From Pseudoruegeria sp. SK021 (lineage in GTDB: Bacteria; Pseudomonadota; Alphaproteobacteria; Rhodobacterales; Rhodobacteraceae), in assembly GCF_002119405.1 (NCBI RefSeq), contig NZ_MTBG01000009.1, positions 1 through 64,000 of the forward strand: a DNA stretch of 64,000 nt, read 5' to 3'. A model generated the notes under the pieces. The model was not told the DNA's origin, did no database searches, and saw only the letters and a program-made list of their open reading frames with translations. Every line of letters starts with the position of its first letter. The stretch's first letter is position 1. Shown in pieces: positions 35,455 to 45,349 of this stretch. A program made the translations under genes and the position numbers.

Positions 35455-36062
35455 GCCGTCGCTTAACCGAAGACCGGATTGTCATTGCCTCGCACAACGC
35501 TGGTAAACTGCGTGAAATTGCAGCCCTCCTGTCCCCCTTCGGGGTGACAGCGGTGTCCGCAAAAGAGTTGGGGCTGCCAGAGCCGGATGAAACCGAAAGC
35601 ACCTTTGCAGGAAATGCCCGGATCAAAGCCCACGCTGCAGCTCAAGCCACAGGCCTGCCCGCCCTCAGCGATGACAGCGGCATCATGGTTGACGCTTTGG
35701 ACGGCGCACCGGGCGTGTACACGGCCGACTGGGCCGAAACCCCAAACGGTCGTGACTTTCCGATGGCGATGACGAAAGTCTGGCAAATGCTAGAGGACCG
35801 CGCCGCCTCGGAACCCCGCACCGCGCATTTCTGTTGTACACTGTGTGTGGCGTGGCCAGATGGCGAGGACCGCCTCTTCGAAGGCCGCGTATCAGGACGG
35901 CTGGTTTGGCCGATGCGCGGCGTTCAAGGGTTTGGCTTTGACCCGATTTTCCAACCTAATGGCGAAATTGAAACCTTCGGAGAAATGGATCCAGTGCGCA
36001 AACATGCCATGAGCCACCGTGCAGATGCCTTTGCCCAACTTCAGGCAGGCTTGTTTGACTGA
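35451..36062 (+). CDS. rdgB: Non-canonical purine NTP pyrophosphatase (RdgB/HAM1)
   Basis: A 203-residue enzyme that hydrolyses ITP, dITP and XTP to monophosphates, keeping them out of nucleic acids. [18 protein letters not shown] near residue 9 is the substrate-binding motif. [20 protein letters not shown] near 73 holds the catalytic Asp pair, and [12 protein letters not shown] and MSHRADAF complete the site. It overlaps rph by four bases and hemW by about eight, so the three are one transcription unit. Confidence 0.96.
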   Translation: MSRRLTEDRIVIASHNAGKLREIAALLSPFGVTAVSAKELGLPEPDETESTFAGNARIKAHAAAQATGLPALSDDSGIMVDALDGAPGVYTADWAETPNGRDFPMAMTKVWQMLEDRAASEPRTAHFCCTLCVAWPDGEDRLFEGRVSGRLVWPMRGVQGFGFDPIFQPNGEIETFGEMDPVRKHAMSHRADAFAQLQAGLFD

Positions 36063-37218
36063 TTTTCAAGACTGGCAGGCCGGCGGGTTCGGCCTGTATC
36101 TGCATTGGCCGTTCTGCGCCGCCAAGTGCCCGTATTGCGATTTCAATTCCCATGTCGTCGCCAGCATCGACCACGAACGTTGGACCCGCGCCTACTTGGC
36201 CGAACTACGGCGCAATGCCGCGCTTACTCAAGGCCGAACCCTTCGAAGCGTGTTCTTCGGCGGCGGCACCCCCAGCCTGATGACCCCCGACGCCGTTGGT
36301 CAACTGATCGCCGAGATCCGCCGCCTCTGGCCCGTCGCCAATGACCTAGAGATCACCCTAGAGGCCAATCCAACCTCCATCGAAATAGGGAAATTCCAAG
36401 GCTTTCGGGATGCTGGAGTTTCTAGAATTTCTGTAGGAATTCAGTCACTTATAGACGATGATCTTCGCAGGCTTGGTCGACTTCACACTGCGACCGAAGC
36501 CCGAAAGGCATTGGATATTGCCCGGTCAACCTTTGACCGCGTAAGCTTTGATCTGATCTATGCCCGACAAGGCCAAACCTTTGAAGGCTGGCGTCGTGAA
36601 TTGACCGAAGCATTGGCGATGCAACCCGATCATCTGTCCATGTACCAGTTGACCGTAGAGGCTGGCACGGCGTTTGGGGACCGTCACGCTCGTGGATTGC
36701 TGAGAGATCTGCCGGACGAGAGCCTATCAGCAGATCTCTATGATTTGACCCAGTCGATTTGTAACGACCATGGCCTGCCCGCCTATGAAGTGTCTAACCA
36801 CGCCCGAGACGGCAGCGAATCCCGCCACAACCTCATCTATTGGCGCTATGGTGATTATATTGGCATCGGCCCCGGCGCACATGGGCGCCTCACCCTTGCT
36901 GACGGCAGGTACGCAACAGAAACCCATCTAGCCCCAACAAAATGGCTTCAAGATGTTGAGATCAAAGGAAATGGGGAATCTTTAAGAACACGTCTCAGCG
37001 CTGACGATCAGGCCGCCGAATACTTGATGATGAGCCTGAGACTGTCTGAGGGCAGTGATGTGGAGCGCCTTAAACGACTGGGCCATGTTCTCCCCCATCA
37101 ACGGCTTATCGACCTCGAAGAACTGGGATTGGTGACAAGAAACGGTTCCCAACTTCAAGCCACCCAAGCAGGACGGATGGTCCTGAATGCCATTCTTCGC
37201 GACTTATTGAGCGACTAG
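36055..37218 (+). CDS. hemW: Radical SAM haem chaperone HemW-like protein
   Basis: A 387-residue radical SAM protein of the HemW branch (once called coproporphyrinogen III oxidase-like), which binds haem and a 4Fe-4S cluster. [20 protein letters not shown] near residue 15 holds the CxxxCxxC motif. Family marks are [48 protein letters not shown] and [21 protein letters not shown] favour the TTG start at 36055 ([13 protein letters not shown]), which overlaps rdgB by eight bases; an ATG at 36019 would give a 44-base overlap and 12 extra residues. It lacks the N-terminal Cys-rich region of true HemN. Confidence 0.9.
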   Translation: MTDFQDWQAGGFGLYLHWPFCAAKCPYCDFNSHVVASIDHERWTRAYLAELRRNAALTQGRTLRSVFFGGGTPSLMTPDAVGQLIAEIRRLWPVANDLEITLEANPTSIEIGKFQGFRDAGVSRISVGIQSLIDDDLRRLGRLHTATEARKALDIARSTFDRVSFDLIYARQGQTFEGWRRELTEALAMQPDHLSMYQLTVEAGTAFGDRHARGLLRDLPDESLSADLYDLTQSICNDHGLPAYEVSNHARDGSESRHNLIYWRYGDYIGIGPGAHGRLTLADGRYATETHLAPTKWLQDVEIKGNGESLRTRLSADDQAAEYLMMSLRLSEGSDVERLKRLGHVLPHQRLIDLEELGLVTRNGSQLQATQAGRMVLNAILRDLLSD

Positions 37219-37221
37219 ACG

Positions 37222-37575
37222 ATGGCTCTGTTATGGTTTTCATTGGGTTGGGTCGCTGTCGCGGCTGGAATGATAGGGCTTATGCTTCCCCTATTGCCGA
37301 CAGTCCCGTTCATGATCCTTGCTGCGTATTGCTTCGGAAAGTCATCACCGAAACTGCATTTCTGGATCATAAACCACCCAGTGTTTGGCCCACATATCGA
37401 AGACTGGCAGCACCGTGGCGCCATCCGCAAAAAAGCAAAATGGCTGGCCACGGGCTCGATGTGCGTCGCATTTTCGGGCTCGATCCTATTTGGGTTAAGC
37501 CCGACCCTACTGGCATGCCAAGGCGCGGTCCTGCTTGCCTGCCTTGGGTTTATATGGTCCCGGCCGTCGGGCTAA
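37222..37575 (+). CDS. DUF454 (YbaN-like) membrane protein
   Basis: A 117-residue inner-membrane protein with two hydrophobic regions (about residues 3-35 and 75-112). It matches the YbaN/DUF454 family through LGWVAVAAGMIGLMLPLLPT, FMILAAYCFGKSSPKLHFW, and HPVFGPHIEDWQHRGAIRKKAK. Function is unknown. It starts three bases after hemW and its last 26 bases overlap the convergent parB gene. Confidence 0.88.
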   Translation: MALLWFSLGWVAVAAGMIGLMLPLLPTVPFMILAAYCFGKSSPKLHFWIINHPVFGPHIEDWQHRGAIRKKAKWLATGSMCVAFSGSILFGLSPTLLACQGAVLLACLGFIWSRPSG

Positions 37576-38458
37576 GGCTCAGCACTCGGCACAACTCGTC
37601 GAGTTGATCAAATGATCCATAAGCGATAGTCACGGTTCCAGATTCCCGCCCTGATGACTGTGAAATTGACACTTTCATCCCCAAATTTGCCGCCAGATCT
37701 TGCTCTAACACCCGCGTGTCGGCATCTTTCTCTTGGCGTGAGTTGGTCACCGTCTCAGTGGGTGCCGATTTCTTGGCACCTTCATCGCGCGCTAGACGCT
37801 CTGTTTCTCGAACAGATAGCCCCTTTGCGATCACAATACGCGCCAATCCAATTGGGTCTTCCGTCGTAATCAGTGCCCGAGCATGACCGGCAGACAACCG
37901 ACCGTCGACCAGCATTTGCAGAACGTCTTCTGGAAGCTGCAGTAAGCGCAGCAAGTTCGCAATATGGCTTCGACTTTTACCAAGCGCTTCTGCCAATTTC
38001 TCTTGCGTGTGACCGAAACGATCCATCAGCTGGCGAAACCCGGCGGCCTCCTCAACGGGGTTCAGATCTGCCCGTTGAATATTCTCGATGATCGCAATTT
38101 CTAAAACTTCCACATCCGAAAGTTCGCGAACGACAACAGGAAGTTCATGAAGTTGGGCAATCTGGGCTGCCCGCCAACGCCGTTCACCGGCGACAATTTG
38201 GAATTGTGCTTGCCCCGTTACCTTTCGGCGTACGATTAGCGGCTGCAGGACGCCTTTCGTTCGGATGGATTCAGCCAACTCACGAAGGTTTTCTTCTGTA
38301 AACGTACGACGTGGCTGGTCTGGATTCGGAGCGATCTGCTCTATCGCGAGCACAGTTTCCGGACGGACCCTCGCATGCGTCTCAGCGCTATCATGCATGC
38401 CGACATCGGCCATTAATGCGGAAAGTCCTCGCCCCAATCCGCGTTTATCCCTGTTCAT
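37550..38458 (-). CDS. parB: Chromosome partitioning protein ParB
   Basis: A 302-residue CTP-dependent clamp that loads at parS sites and organises the origin region. The N-terminus RGLGRGLSALMAD binds ParA. QIAPNPDQPRRTFTEENLRE and QIVAGERRWRAAQIAQL form the CTP-binding patch, where the GERRWRA motif is intact. EKLAEALGKSRSHIANLLRLL is the helix-turn-helix, and a C-terminal dimer domain ends the protein. I chose the ATG at 38458 over the adjoining GTG at 38461. It follows parA by 18 bases. Three parS sites lie 1-3 kb upstream in rsmG and mnmG. Confidence 0.96.
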   Translation of the reverse strand: MNRDKRGLGRGLSALMADVGMHDSAETHARVRPETVLAIEQIAPNPDQPRRTFTEENLRELAESIRTKGVLQPLIVRRKVTGQAQFQIVAGERRWRAAQIAQLHELPVVVRELSDVEVLEIAIIENIQRADLNPVEEAAGFRQLMDRFGHTQEKLAEALGKSRSHIANLLRLLQLPEDVLQMLVDGRLSAGHARALITTEDPIGLARIVIAKGLSVRETERLARDEGAKKSAPTETVTNSRQEKDADTRVLEQDLAANLGMKVSISQSSGRESGTVTIAYGSFDQLDELCRVLSLSPTAGTI

Positions 38459-38476
38459 CACGTCTCTGCCCCAATC

Positions 38477-39277
38477 TTATGCGTCAATCTTGTGATAGCG
38501 CGCTATTATCTCTTCTGCCAAGGATTTATACGCCATACTTCCTTTGGAAGTGGGATCATAGTCTATCACCGGAACCGCATGCGACGGTGCCTCAGAGACC
38601 CGGACGTTTCTCGGAACGACGGTCTTAAACACCATATCGCCTAGGGTTTCCCGCGCATCTGCTTCGACCTGCTGTGCCAAGCGATTCCGCTGATCGTGCA
38701 TGGTCAGAAGCACACCTTCAATCCGAAGGTCCGGATTGGCGGTCTGCCGAACTTCTCGGATCGTCAACATCAACTGTGACAGGCCCTCCAACGCGAAAAA
38801 TTCACTTTGAAGTGGGATTAAAATCGAATGTGCCGCGACCATTGCATTGACTGTCAGAAGGTTCAAAGACGGAGGGCAATCGATCAAGATGTAGTCGATT
38901 TCCAGTCCCGAGATCACTGGACCTCGCAAAATATCGCGCAAAAGAAAGCTTCGACGCTCATTCGCGAACAGTTCAATATCAGCCGACGATAGATCCGTTG
39001 TTGCTGGTGCAATCAGGATTCCCGGGATATCAGTCGACATTAGGACATCGCTCGGATCCGCTCCATCTACGAGAAGATCATAAGTTGTTTTCCGACGGGC
39101 CTCGACGTGAACTCCCAGCCCGGTTGAGGCATTTCCTTGTGGATCGATATCGACGATTAAGCTCGAGAAACCACGCTTCTCAAGTGCAGCCGCTAAATTA
39201 ATCGTCGTGGTGGTTTTTCCGACACCGCCCTTCTGATTGGCAATTGCCACGATCCTGGGTTTTGGAAATTCAGGCAC
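38477..39277 (-). CDS. parA: Chromosome partitioning ATPase ParA
   Basis: A 266-residue deviant-Walker ATPase that positions the ParB-parS complex during segregation. AIANQKGGVGKTTTTINLAAAL near residue 11 is the deviant Walker A (KGGVGKT). IDPQGNASTGLGV follows, YILIDCPPSLNLLTVNAM is the Walker B, and VYLLTMHD-type text is replaced here by GVLLTMHDQRNRLAQQV. The start is a GTG at 39277 overlapping the rsmG stop region by eight bases. The order mnmE-mnmG-rsmG-parA-parB is the classic origin-proximal arrangement. Confidence 0.96.
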   Translation of the reverse strand: MPEFPKPRIVAIANQKGGVGKTTTTINLAAALEKRGFSSLIVDIDPQGNASTGLGVHVEARRKTTYDLLVDGADPSDVLMSTDIPGILIAPATTDLSSADIELFANERRSFLLRDILRGPVISGLEIDYILIDCPPSLNLLTVNAMVAAHSILIPLQSEFFALEGLSQLMLTIREVRQTANPDLRIEGVLLTMHDQRNRLAQQVEADARETLGDMVFKTVVPRNVRVSEAPSHAVPVIDYDPTSKGSMAYKSLAEEIIARYHKIDA

Positions 39278-39905
39278 GAGTTAACGCTCCAATCTTCAAG
39301 AGAACAGACTTTGGGTCTGTCGTACTAGTAATACTCTCAAGATGGAATCTCCAGTTTTTTCGCGCTTCCGTCAATTCCGATGCAACGGATTCACCCTTGG
39401 GGAAAATACCGGTCCCGTTGGACTTAAGATGGCGTTCACTCAGTTCCAAAAGCAGCGGTAACGCCGCCAAGGCTCGCGCACTCAAGTAATCAGCCTCCAA
39501 TGGCGGGACATCTTCAATCCTTTGCGACACCACGCTAAAATTGGCTCCTGTTTCACGTGAAACAGCCCTTAAGAAGGTCGATTTACGTTGATCGCTTTCA
39601 ACACACACGACACGCAATTCTGGTGCCAGCTCTATTGCCAAAATTGCGACGACGGCGCCTGGAAATCCGCCACCGGAGCCCAAATCCACCCATCGCCCCT
39701 TGATCGGAGCCATAACCTGAAAGACCTGAGCTGAGTCCACGATATGCCGAACCCAAAGCTCGTCTAGAGAACGCTTAGACACAAGGTTGATCGACGCGGT
39801 CCACTTCCGCACCAATTTCTCGAATATAATTAGGCGATCCAATGTTTCACGTGAAACCTTAAATCCGACCCCGCCTTCAGATGGCCTCAAAGAATTATAG
39901 CCCAC
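39270..39905 (-). CDS. rsmG: 16S rRNA (guanine527-N7)-methyltransferase RsmG
   Basis: A 211-residue SAM methyltransferase that modifies G527 of 16S r[22 protein letters not shown] near 71 is the SAM loop, and [19 protein letters not shown] near 100 follows. The start at 39905 is a GTG overlapping mnmG by eleven bases. Two parS sequences lie inside it: one codes for VSRET near the N-terminus and the other for VSRET in the middle of the protein, so the same five residues are spelled by both sites. Confidence 0.95.
   Translation of the reverse strand: MGYNSLRPSEGGVGFKVSRETLDRLIIFEKLVRKWTASINLVSKRSLDELWVRHIVDSAQVFQVMAPIKGRWVDLGSGGGFPGAVVAILAIELAPELRVVCVESDQRKSTFLRAVSRETGANFSVVSQRIEDVPPLEADYLSARALAALPLLLELSERHLKSNGTGIFPKGESVASELTEARKNWRFHLESITSTTDPKSVLLKIGALTRA
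39549..39564. promoter_or_regulatory. parS site 1 (in rsmG)
   Basis: TGTTTCACGTGAAACA is a perfect 16-base palindrome and matches the bacterial parS consensus. It should bind ParB. Confidence 0.9.
39843..39858. promoter_or_regulatory. parS site 2 (in rsmG)
   Basis: TGTTTCACGTGAAACC differs from the perfect palindrome only in its last base. It lies 294 bases from site 1. Confidence 0.85.
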
Positions 39906-41769
39906 GTACTTGTCCTCGCGATCGGATCCGAGACAAAATTAAGGTCAGCGCTGCAGGCGTCATTCCCTCAATTCTACCCGCCTGAGCAATCGAGGAAGGC
40001 CGGACCAAATTCAACTTACTTTTTAGTTCGTTTGAGAGGCCAGGAAGTCCGTCAAATACGAAGTTTTCGGGAATGCTGAGCGCTTCTTCACTTTGAAGAA
40101 GTGCGACATCTCTTTCTTGGCGCGCAAGATACTTTGAGTACAACGCATCGCACCACAATTGATCTTGGATATAAGTCGGGATCGTAGCATGAGCGGGATT
40201 CAGCGCTACAATGTGTGAAAAATTCACATTCGGAAATGACAGAAGATCGAGACTATTACGTCGACCGCCACCCGCGCTGATACTAATTCCCGCTGCTTGA
40301 ATTTGGGATGGCGCCCAAGATTCGTCCGAAAGAACCGAGCGCTGCCGTTGTAACTGCTCCAGTTTACCTGAGAAAGAGGCGATACGATTTTCACCCACGC
40401 AACCAATCTCCATCCCCATTGGCGTCAGCCTTTGATCCGCGTTATCCGCCCGCAATGAAAGACGGAATTCCGCACGAGAGGTGAACATTCGATAGGGTTC
40501 AGACACACCTCGGGTCGTCAGATCGTCGATCAATACGCCGATATAGGACTGAGATCGGCTGAAGGTTATCGCTTCCAAGTCCATCGCGAAGCGAACCGCA
40601 TTCATCCCTGCGACCAATCCCTGAGCGGCGGCTTCCTCGTAACCCGTGGTTCCATTGATTTGACCCGCTAAATATAAGCCAGGTTGTGATAATAATTGCA
40701 ATGACGTGCCAAGGGCACGTGGATCAATAAAATCGTACTCAATGGCGTAACCTGGCTGGACGATCTTGGCCTGCTCCAGCCCTCGAATGGATGCGATGTA
40801 TTGTTCCTGAACATCAACGGGTAGAGACGTAGAAATTCCATTCGGATACACGGTCGTATCGTTCACGCCTTCCGGCTCCAAAAAGATTTGGTGACTATCT
40901 TTTCCAGAAAATCGCGTTACCTTATCTTCAATCGACGGGCAATAACGAGGGCCCGTGCCATCTATATGCCCCCCGTACATTGCAGATCGTGACAAGTTTG
41001 CTTGGATGATTTCATGAGTCTTAATATTCGTATGGGTGATGCCACAGTTTACTTGGCGCGCAGATGTGGATTGTGTCTGGAAGGACAGAAAAACTGGGTC
41101 ATCGTCACCGGGTTGGGATTCAAGGATGCTCCAGTCAATCGTGCGGCCATCGAGGCGCGGAGGCGTGCCTGTTTTCAACCGCCCCAAGGGAAGAGAGAGA
41201 TCCTTAAATCGGTCAGCGAGACGGTTGGACGGAGCTTCGCCAATTCTACCTCCTGGATGCGCCTTATCACCGATATGGATAATGCCGTGTAAAAAGGTTC
41301 CGGTCGTAATCACCACAGCGGGCGCGATTAGCTCAGTACCATTCGCTAGGCAAACGCCTGTCAGTATTGAACCATTCATACAGAGATCCGTGACCTCCCC
41401 TTCCACAATGGTCAGGTTAGGCAAATTGTTGAGTTCAATCTGCATCTGTGTACGATAGATCTGTCTGTCGGATTGTGATCGCGGTCCTTGGACAGCTGGG
41501 CCTTTGCTACGATTTAACAGTCGAAACTGAATTCCCGCTTTATCAGCCACACGTCCCATAACCCCATCCAGGGCATCGATCTCCCGCACCAAATGGCCCT
41601 TTCCGAGGCCACCGATCGCAGGATTACATGACATAGTCCCTATCCCACGTTTATCGAGAGTGACGAGGGCAACTTTTGCACCCATCCGCGCGGCAATATG
41701 CGCAGCCTCACATCCTGCATGCCCGCCTCCGACGACCACAACGTCAAACATATGTTTCACGTGGAACAC
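39895..41769 (-). CDS. mnmG: tRNA uridine 5-carboxymethylaminomethyl modification enzyme MnmG
   Basis: A 624-residue FAD protein that works with MnmE to modify U34 of several tRNAs. [20 protein letters not shown] near residue 10 is the FAD motif, with [20 protein letters not shown] near 47 and [17 protein letters not shown] near 196. The C-terminal helical domain ends at [12 protein letters not shown]. The start is uncertain: the GTG at 41769 reads FHVKHMFDV and lies within parS site 3, but the AGGA ribosome site touches it; an ATG at 41751 is further away. It follows mnmE by three bases. Confidence 0.94.
   Translation of the reverse strand: MFHVKHMFDVVVVGGGHAGCEAAHIAARMGAKVALVTLDKRGIGTMSCNPAIGGLGKGHLVREIDALDGVMGRVADKAGIQFRLLNRSKGPAVQGPRSQSDRQIYRTQMQIELNNLPNLTIVEGEVTDLCMNGSILTGVCLANGTELIAPAVVITTGTFLHGIIHIGDKAHPGGRIGEAPSNRLADRFKDLSLPLGRLKTGTPPRLDGRTIDWSILESQPGDDDPVFLSFQTQSTSARQVNCGITHTNIKTHEIIQANLSRSAMYGGHIDGTGPRYCPSIEDKVTRFSGKDSHQIFLEPEGVNDTTVYPNGISTSLPVDVQEQYIASIRGLEQAKIVQPGYAIEYDFIDPRALGTSLQLLSQPGLYLAGQINGTTGYEEAAAQGLVAGMNAVRFAMDLEAITFSRSQSYIGVLIDDLTTRGVSEPYRMFTSRAEFRLSLRADNADQRLTPMGMEIGCVGENRIASFSGKLEQLQRQRSVLSDESWAPSQIQAAGISISAGGGRRNSLDLLSFPNVNFSHIVALNPAHATIPTYIQDQLWCDALYSKYLARQERDVALLQSEEALSIPENFVFDGLPGLSNELKSKLNLVRPSSIAQAGRIEGMTPAALTLILSRIRSRGQVRGL
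41753..41768. promoter_or_regulatory. parS site 3 (at the mnmG start)
   Basis: TGTTTCACGTGGAACA, a standard parS variant, overlaps the mnmG initiation region. It is about 3.3 kb from the proposed origin. Confidence 0.88.
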
Positions 41770-41772
41770 TCC

Positions 41773-43059
41773 TTATTTCCCGAGGCAGAAGCTTCGGAAG
41801 ATTTCGTCTAGAACTTGTTCGATATCGACTTTTCCAACAAGCGCGTCGAGTGCCGTGACCGCATGCCGCAGATCCTCTGCCGCCAACTCTGTATGACTAC
41901 TGCCATCCACTATGCCTTTTTCTACAGACATCAAAAGCCCTACGGTCATCGTCATCGCAATTCTGTGTCGTTCGTGAACCGCTAGCCCAGCCGATTGGGT
42001 GCGCATCATAAGCTCGTTTGAAATTCTAGCCAAAAGATCACTTACGCCTTGACCCGTTCGCCCTGAAATACCATCTGACGACTCCATCGACAGATCCGCC
42101 TTGCCTTTCAGGATAATATCACCCGGGGAGAGCTTGACTTCGACATCCGACTTCGAGTCAGACAGAACAACCCTGATATCGGCCGCATCTGCCCGTTCTA
42201 AAGCGCGTTCAATCCCTAACGCTTCGATTTTATCATCTGTCTTGCGGAGGCCGGCCGTGTCCAAAAAAGTTACTGGAAGTCCGTGGAGATCCATCCGTAC
42301 CTCAATCACGTCCCGTGTCGTCCCCGCAATCTCGGACGTCAGCGCGGCATCACGACCTGCAAGTGCATTGAGTAACGTAGATTTTCCGATATTAGGCGGT
42401 CCCATAATCGCGACCTCAAATCCATCGCGAATTCTTTCGGCAACGGCAACGCCGGCGACCTGCTCCGAAATATCCTGACGAACAGACGTGACCAGTTCCA
42501 ACACTTCTGGAAAAACGTCAACCGGGACGTCTTCGTCGGAAAAATCGATTGTTACCTCCAGTAAAGCCAGCGCGCGGACCAGATTTGCGCGCCACTTGCT
42601 GGTGCGTGCGCCGAGGGCCCCGGAGAATACGCGCAGCGCTTGCCGTCGTTGTGCCTCTGTTTCCGCGTCAATCAGATCTGCCAGTCCTTCGACCTCGGTC
42701 AAATCCATCCGGCCGTTTTCTAGGGCGCGTCGCGTAAACTCTCCAGGATTGGCCAAGCGCAGTCCATCGATATCCGACAGTGCCCGAAGAACTGCGGATA
42801 CGGTCGCGCGACTTCCATGTAACTGAAATTCCGCCGATTCTTCCCCAGTAAAACTACCCCCCTTGGCGAAAACCAGAACCAGGGCATGATCAAGAAGCCC
42901 GCCTTCCTGATCTCGGAGAGACATGAGCGATGCGCGTCTGACCGCCGGTAGTCGCCCTGCCAAAACTGACACTGCCAGAAATGCATTGGGGCCAGAGACA
43001 CGAACAACGGCAACACCGGCCTTGCCCTGAGCGGAAGCTAGAGCATATATGGTATCCAT
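41773..43059 (-). CDS. mnmE: tRNA modification GTPase MnmE
   Basis: A 428-residue GTPase and partner of MnmG in wobble-uridine modification. The N-terminal tetrahydrofolate-binding domain begins [42 protein letters not shown] near 218 is G1, [11 protein letters not shown] is G2 and [12 protein letters not shown] near 265 is G3. The end FRSFCLGK is the conserved Cys-x-Gly-Lys with the catalytic Cys. It is slightly shorter than the usual 450 residues. It follows rho by 19 bases. Confidence 0.96.
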   Translation of the reverse strand: MDTIYALASAQGKAGVAVVRVSGPNAFLAVSVLAGRLPAVRRASLMSLRDQEGGLLDHALVLVFAKGGSFTGEESAEFQLHGSRATVSAVLRALSDIDGLRLANPGEFTRRALENGRMDLTEVEGLADLIDAETEAQRRQALRVFSGALGARTSKWRANLVRALALLEVTIDFSDEDVPVDVFPEVLELVTSVRQDISEQVAGVAVAERIRDGFEVAIMGPPNIGKSTLLNALAGRDAALTSEIAGTTRDVIEVRMDLHGLPVTFLDTAGLRKTDDKIEALGIERALERADAADIRVVLSDSKSDVEVKLSPGDIILKGKADLSMESSDGISGRTGQGVSDLLARISNELMMRTQSAGLAVHERHRIAMTMTVGLLMSVEKGIVDGSSHTELAAEDLRHAVTALDALVGKVDIEQVLDEIFRSFCLGK

Positions 43060-43078
43060 TACTCGTCTCTACACTATA

Positions 43079-44362
43079 TCAGGTATTCATGGATTCAAAG
43101 AATTCCGCATTGGACTTGGTCTGCCGCAGCTTCGAGATTAGGAACTCGATTCCATCGGTGGTGCCCATCGGATTCAGGATGCGTCGAAGAACGAAGGTCT
43201 TCTGCAAATTAACCTTATCAACCAAAAGCTCTTCTTTGCGCGTTCCCGATTTCAAGATATCCATCGCCGGGAAGACACGCTTGTCCGCCACTTTGCGATC
43301 CAACACGATCTCGGAGTTGCCGGTACCCTTGAACTCTTCGAAGATCACTTCGTCCATTCGCGAGCCGGTATCGATCAGCGCCGTTGCGATGATCGTCAGC
43401 GACCCACCCTCTTCGATGTTTCGCGCCGCACCAAAAAATCTTTTTGGTCGTTGGAGCGCGTTTGCGTCGACACCACCGGTCAGAACCTTCCCGGAGGACG
43501 GAACCACGGTGTTATAGGCACGCCCCAAACGCGTGATCGAATCCAGAAGGATCACAACATCCCGCTTATGTTCGACAAGTCGTTTGGCCTTCTCGATCAC
43601 CATCTCTGAAACCCCGACGTGGCGCGTGGCAGGTTCGTCGAAGGTGGAGGACACCACCTCGCCCTTCACAGAGCGCTGCATGTCGGTCACTTCTTCTGGC
43701 CGCTCATCGATTAGCAGAACGATCAGATAGCACTCAGGATGGTTCCTTTCGATGGATGCGGCGATATTCTGCAGCAGCACCGTTTTACCAGTACGAGGCG
43801 GTGCCACGATCAAGGACCGCTGCCCTTTACCAATCGGCGCCACCAGATCAATGATCCGGGCTGAGCGATCCTTAATCGTCGGATCCTCGATTTCCATTGT
43901 CATCCGCTCGTCGGGGTATAGCGGCGTGAGGTTGTCGAAGTTAATCTTGTGACGGGCCTTTTCGGGGTCCTCAAAGTTGATCTTGGTGACCATGGTCATG
44001 CAAAAATAACGTTCGGCCTCAAGCGGTGCTTGAATCACACCCTCTACAGTGTCGCCCGTGCGAAGCGAGAACCGTCGAATCATATCCGGGGAGACATAGA
44101 TGTCATCAGGTCCGGGCAGATAGTTCGCCTCGGGAGAGCGCAAAAATCCGAATCCGTCCTGCAAAACTTCAATCACCCCGTCACCGGAGACTTCCCAACC
44201 TTCATCTGCGCGTTCGCGCAGAATCTGGAACATCATCTCGCCCTTCCGCATCGTGGAGGCGTTCTCGATATCAAGCTCCTCGGCCATCGCCAAAAGGTCT
44301 TGCGGAGACTTGACCTTCAGGTCCGCCAGATTCAGCTTTTCCTGAGTGACCGAAATATTCAT
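43079..44362 (-). CDS. rho: Transcription termination factor Rho
   Basis: A 427-residue hexameric RNA helicase that ends transcription at Rho sites. The N-terminal helical and cold-shock RNA-binding domains include [20 protein letters not shown] near 62. [20 protein letters not shown] near 184 is Walker A and [17 protein letters not shown] near 212 Walker [21 protein letters not shown] is the Q/R loop region. The length is usual. It lies 130 bases after hemJ on the same strand, leading away from the proposed origin. Confidence 0.97.
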   Translation of the reverse strand: MNISVTQEKLNLADLKVKSPQDLLAMAEELDIENASTMRKGEMMFQILRERADEGWEVSGDGVIEVLQDGFGFLRSPEANYLPGPDDIYVSPDMIRRFSLRTGDTVEGVIQAPLEAERYFCMTMVTKINFEDPEKARHKINFDNLTPLYPDERMTMEIEDPTIKDRSARIIDLVAPIGKGQRSLIVAPPRTGKTVLLQNIAASIERNHPECYLIVLLIDERPEEVTDMQRSVKGEVVSSTFDEPATRHVGVSEMVIEKAKRLVEHKRDVVILLDSITRLGRAYNTVVPSSGKVLTGGVDANALQRPKRFFGAARNIEEGGSLTIIATALIDTGSRMDEVIFEEFKGTGNSEIVLDRKVADKRVFPAMDILKSGTRKEELLVDKVNLQKTFVLRRILNPMGTTDGIEFLISKLRQTKSNAEFFESMNT

Positions 44363-44492
44363 CGAGCATACCTCTTTGCCAGATCGTCGGCAAAGTCCGT
44401 TGAGAAGGGGTTGGGAAGAAAACAGAGCGAACGCTCGTCAAGGTCCCCAGATAGGCGGTTCGCTACGCGGAGTCAATCGTCTTCCCAAATGC

Positions 44493-44945
44493 TTAGAATG
44501 GCCGTGCAATCACCGACACAACAATCAGGACCATAAGCAGGGTCGGCACCTCGTTCATCAAGCGGTAGGTGCGCCCGCTTCTGGTATTGGTCCCGCGAAC
44601 GAAATCTTTCCGACGTAATCCAAGCCAATGGTGAAACCAAGTCATCGTCAAAACCGATAACGCCTTGATCCAAGGCCAAAAAGAGTTCCAATCGACAACA
44701 CCGGGCGTTAAAACCAAACAAAGGCCGAACACCCAGGTTGCGATCATTGCAGGGTTCATGATCGCACGCAGCAGTTTTCGTTCCATGGTCTGAAACAACT
44801 GGTCTGTGTCTGATCCAGACTGAACCTGTTCTACGTGATAGACGAACAGTCTGGGCAGGTAAAGCAACCCTGCCATCCAAGAGATCACAGAGATCACATG
44901 GAGAGATTTTGTCCAAAAATACGAGTCTGAGAGGAGTTGGATCAA
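44493..44945 (-). CDS. hemJ: Protoporphyrinogen IX oxidase HemJ
   Basis: A 150-residue inner-membrane protein of the HemJ (UPF0093) family, which oxidises protoporphyrinogen IX in organisms without HemY or HemG. It has four hydrophobic helices. SLHVISVISWMAGLLYLPRL near 14-33 holds the conserved His and Arg, and ERKLLRAIMNPAMIATWVFG and TMTWFHHWLGLRRKDF follow. The start is probably the TTG at 44945, since the next Met is inside the first helix. It is the last gene before the proposed oriC on its left side. Confidence 0.9.
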   Translation of the reverse strand: MIQLLSDSYFWTKSLHVISVISWMAGLLYLPRLFVYHVEQVQSGSDTDQLFQTMERKLLRAIMNPAMIATWVFGLCLVLTPGVVDWNSFWPWIKALSVLTMTWFHHWLGLRRKDFVRGTNTRSGRTYRLMNEVPTLLMVLIVVSVIARPF

Positions 44946-45349
44946 GGAGGCCCCCGTTCGGTCTCCCTCTCTATCTATAATATAGAAAGAAATGAAAAGA
45001 TGATGATGTCGTAGGTCCTGTGGGCAGTGTGGATTAAACAGTTACACACAGGTTTACCCCATGTGGACTGTTCTTTGTCTTGGACAGAGATTGGCCATGA
45101 CAAAATAAAAAAATCTTTTTGAAATAAGATGTTAAAAATTTCAACTTGTTCGCGGCCTGTGGATAAGTCGGTGGGTAATGGGTGAATCTTAATCTTTCGT
45201 AAATGTTATCCCAAAACCTTGTCCACTGTGGATTAACGTGGAGTCTTGAACTGAACAAATCGGTGGATCTGTCGGCATTGCTGCTGGCACGCGGGTTACA
45301 CCCCTGTCATCAACGAGGCTTAGACCGAGTCCCATACAGGAATATCCAC
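44946..45349. other. Proposed chromosomal replication origin (oriC)
   Basis: A 404-base gene-free gap between leftward hemJ and rightward maf. DnaA boxes seen: TGTGGATAA at 45158 (exact), TGTGGATTA at 45028 and 45227 (one mismatch), and weaker TTACACACA at 45042, TGTGGACTG at 45062 and TTGTCCACT at 45219. An AT-rich stretch at about 45097-45145 could be the unwinding element. GANTC methylation sites lie at 45184, 45241 and 45327, and a CtrA-like TTAA-N7-TAAA at 45189. parS sites are 3.3-5.6 kb to the left. The gene directions diverge here. Origin function is inferred, not shown. Confidence 0.85.
45158..45166 (-). promoter_or_regulatory. Exact DnaA box in proposed oriC
   Basis: TGTGGATAA on the top strand is the reverse complement of the perfect DnaA box TTATCCACA. 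It sits just right of the AT-rich stretch. Confidence 0.85.

Noticed and set aside
45203-45349. 49-codon N-terminal extension of Maf
   Set aside because: It lies in the DnaA-box region, and Maf proteins start at the ASGS-type motif a few residues after the ATG at 45350.
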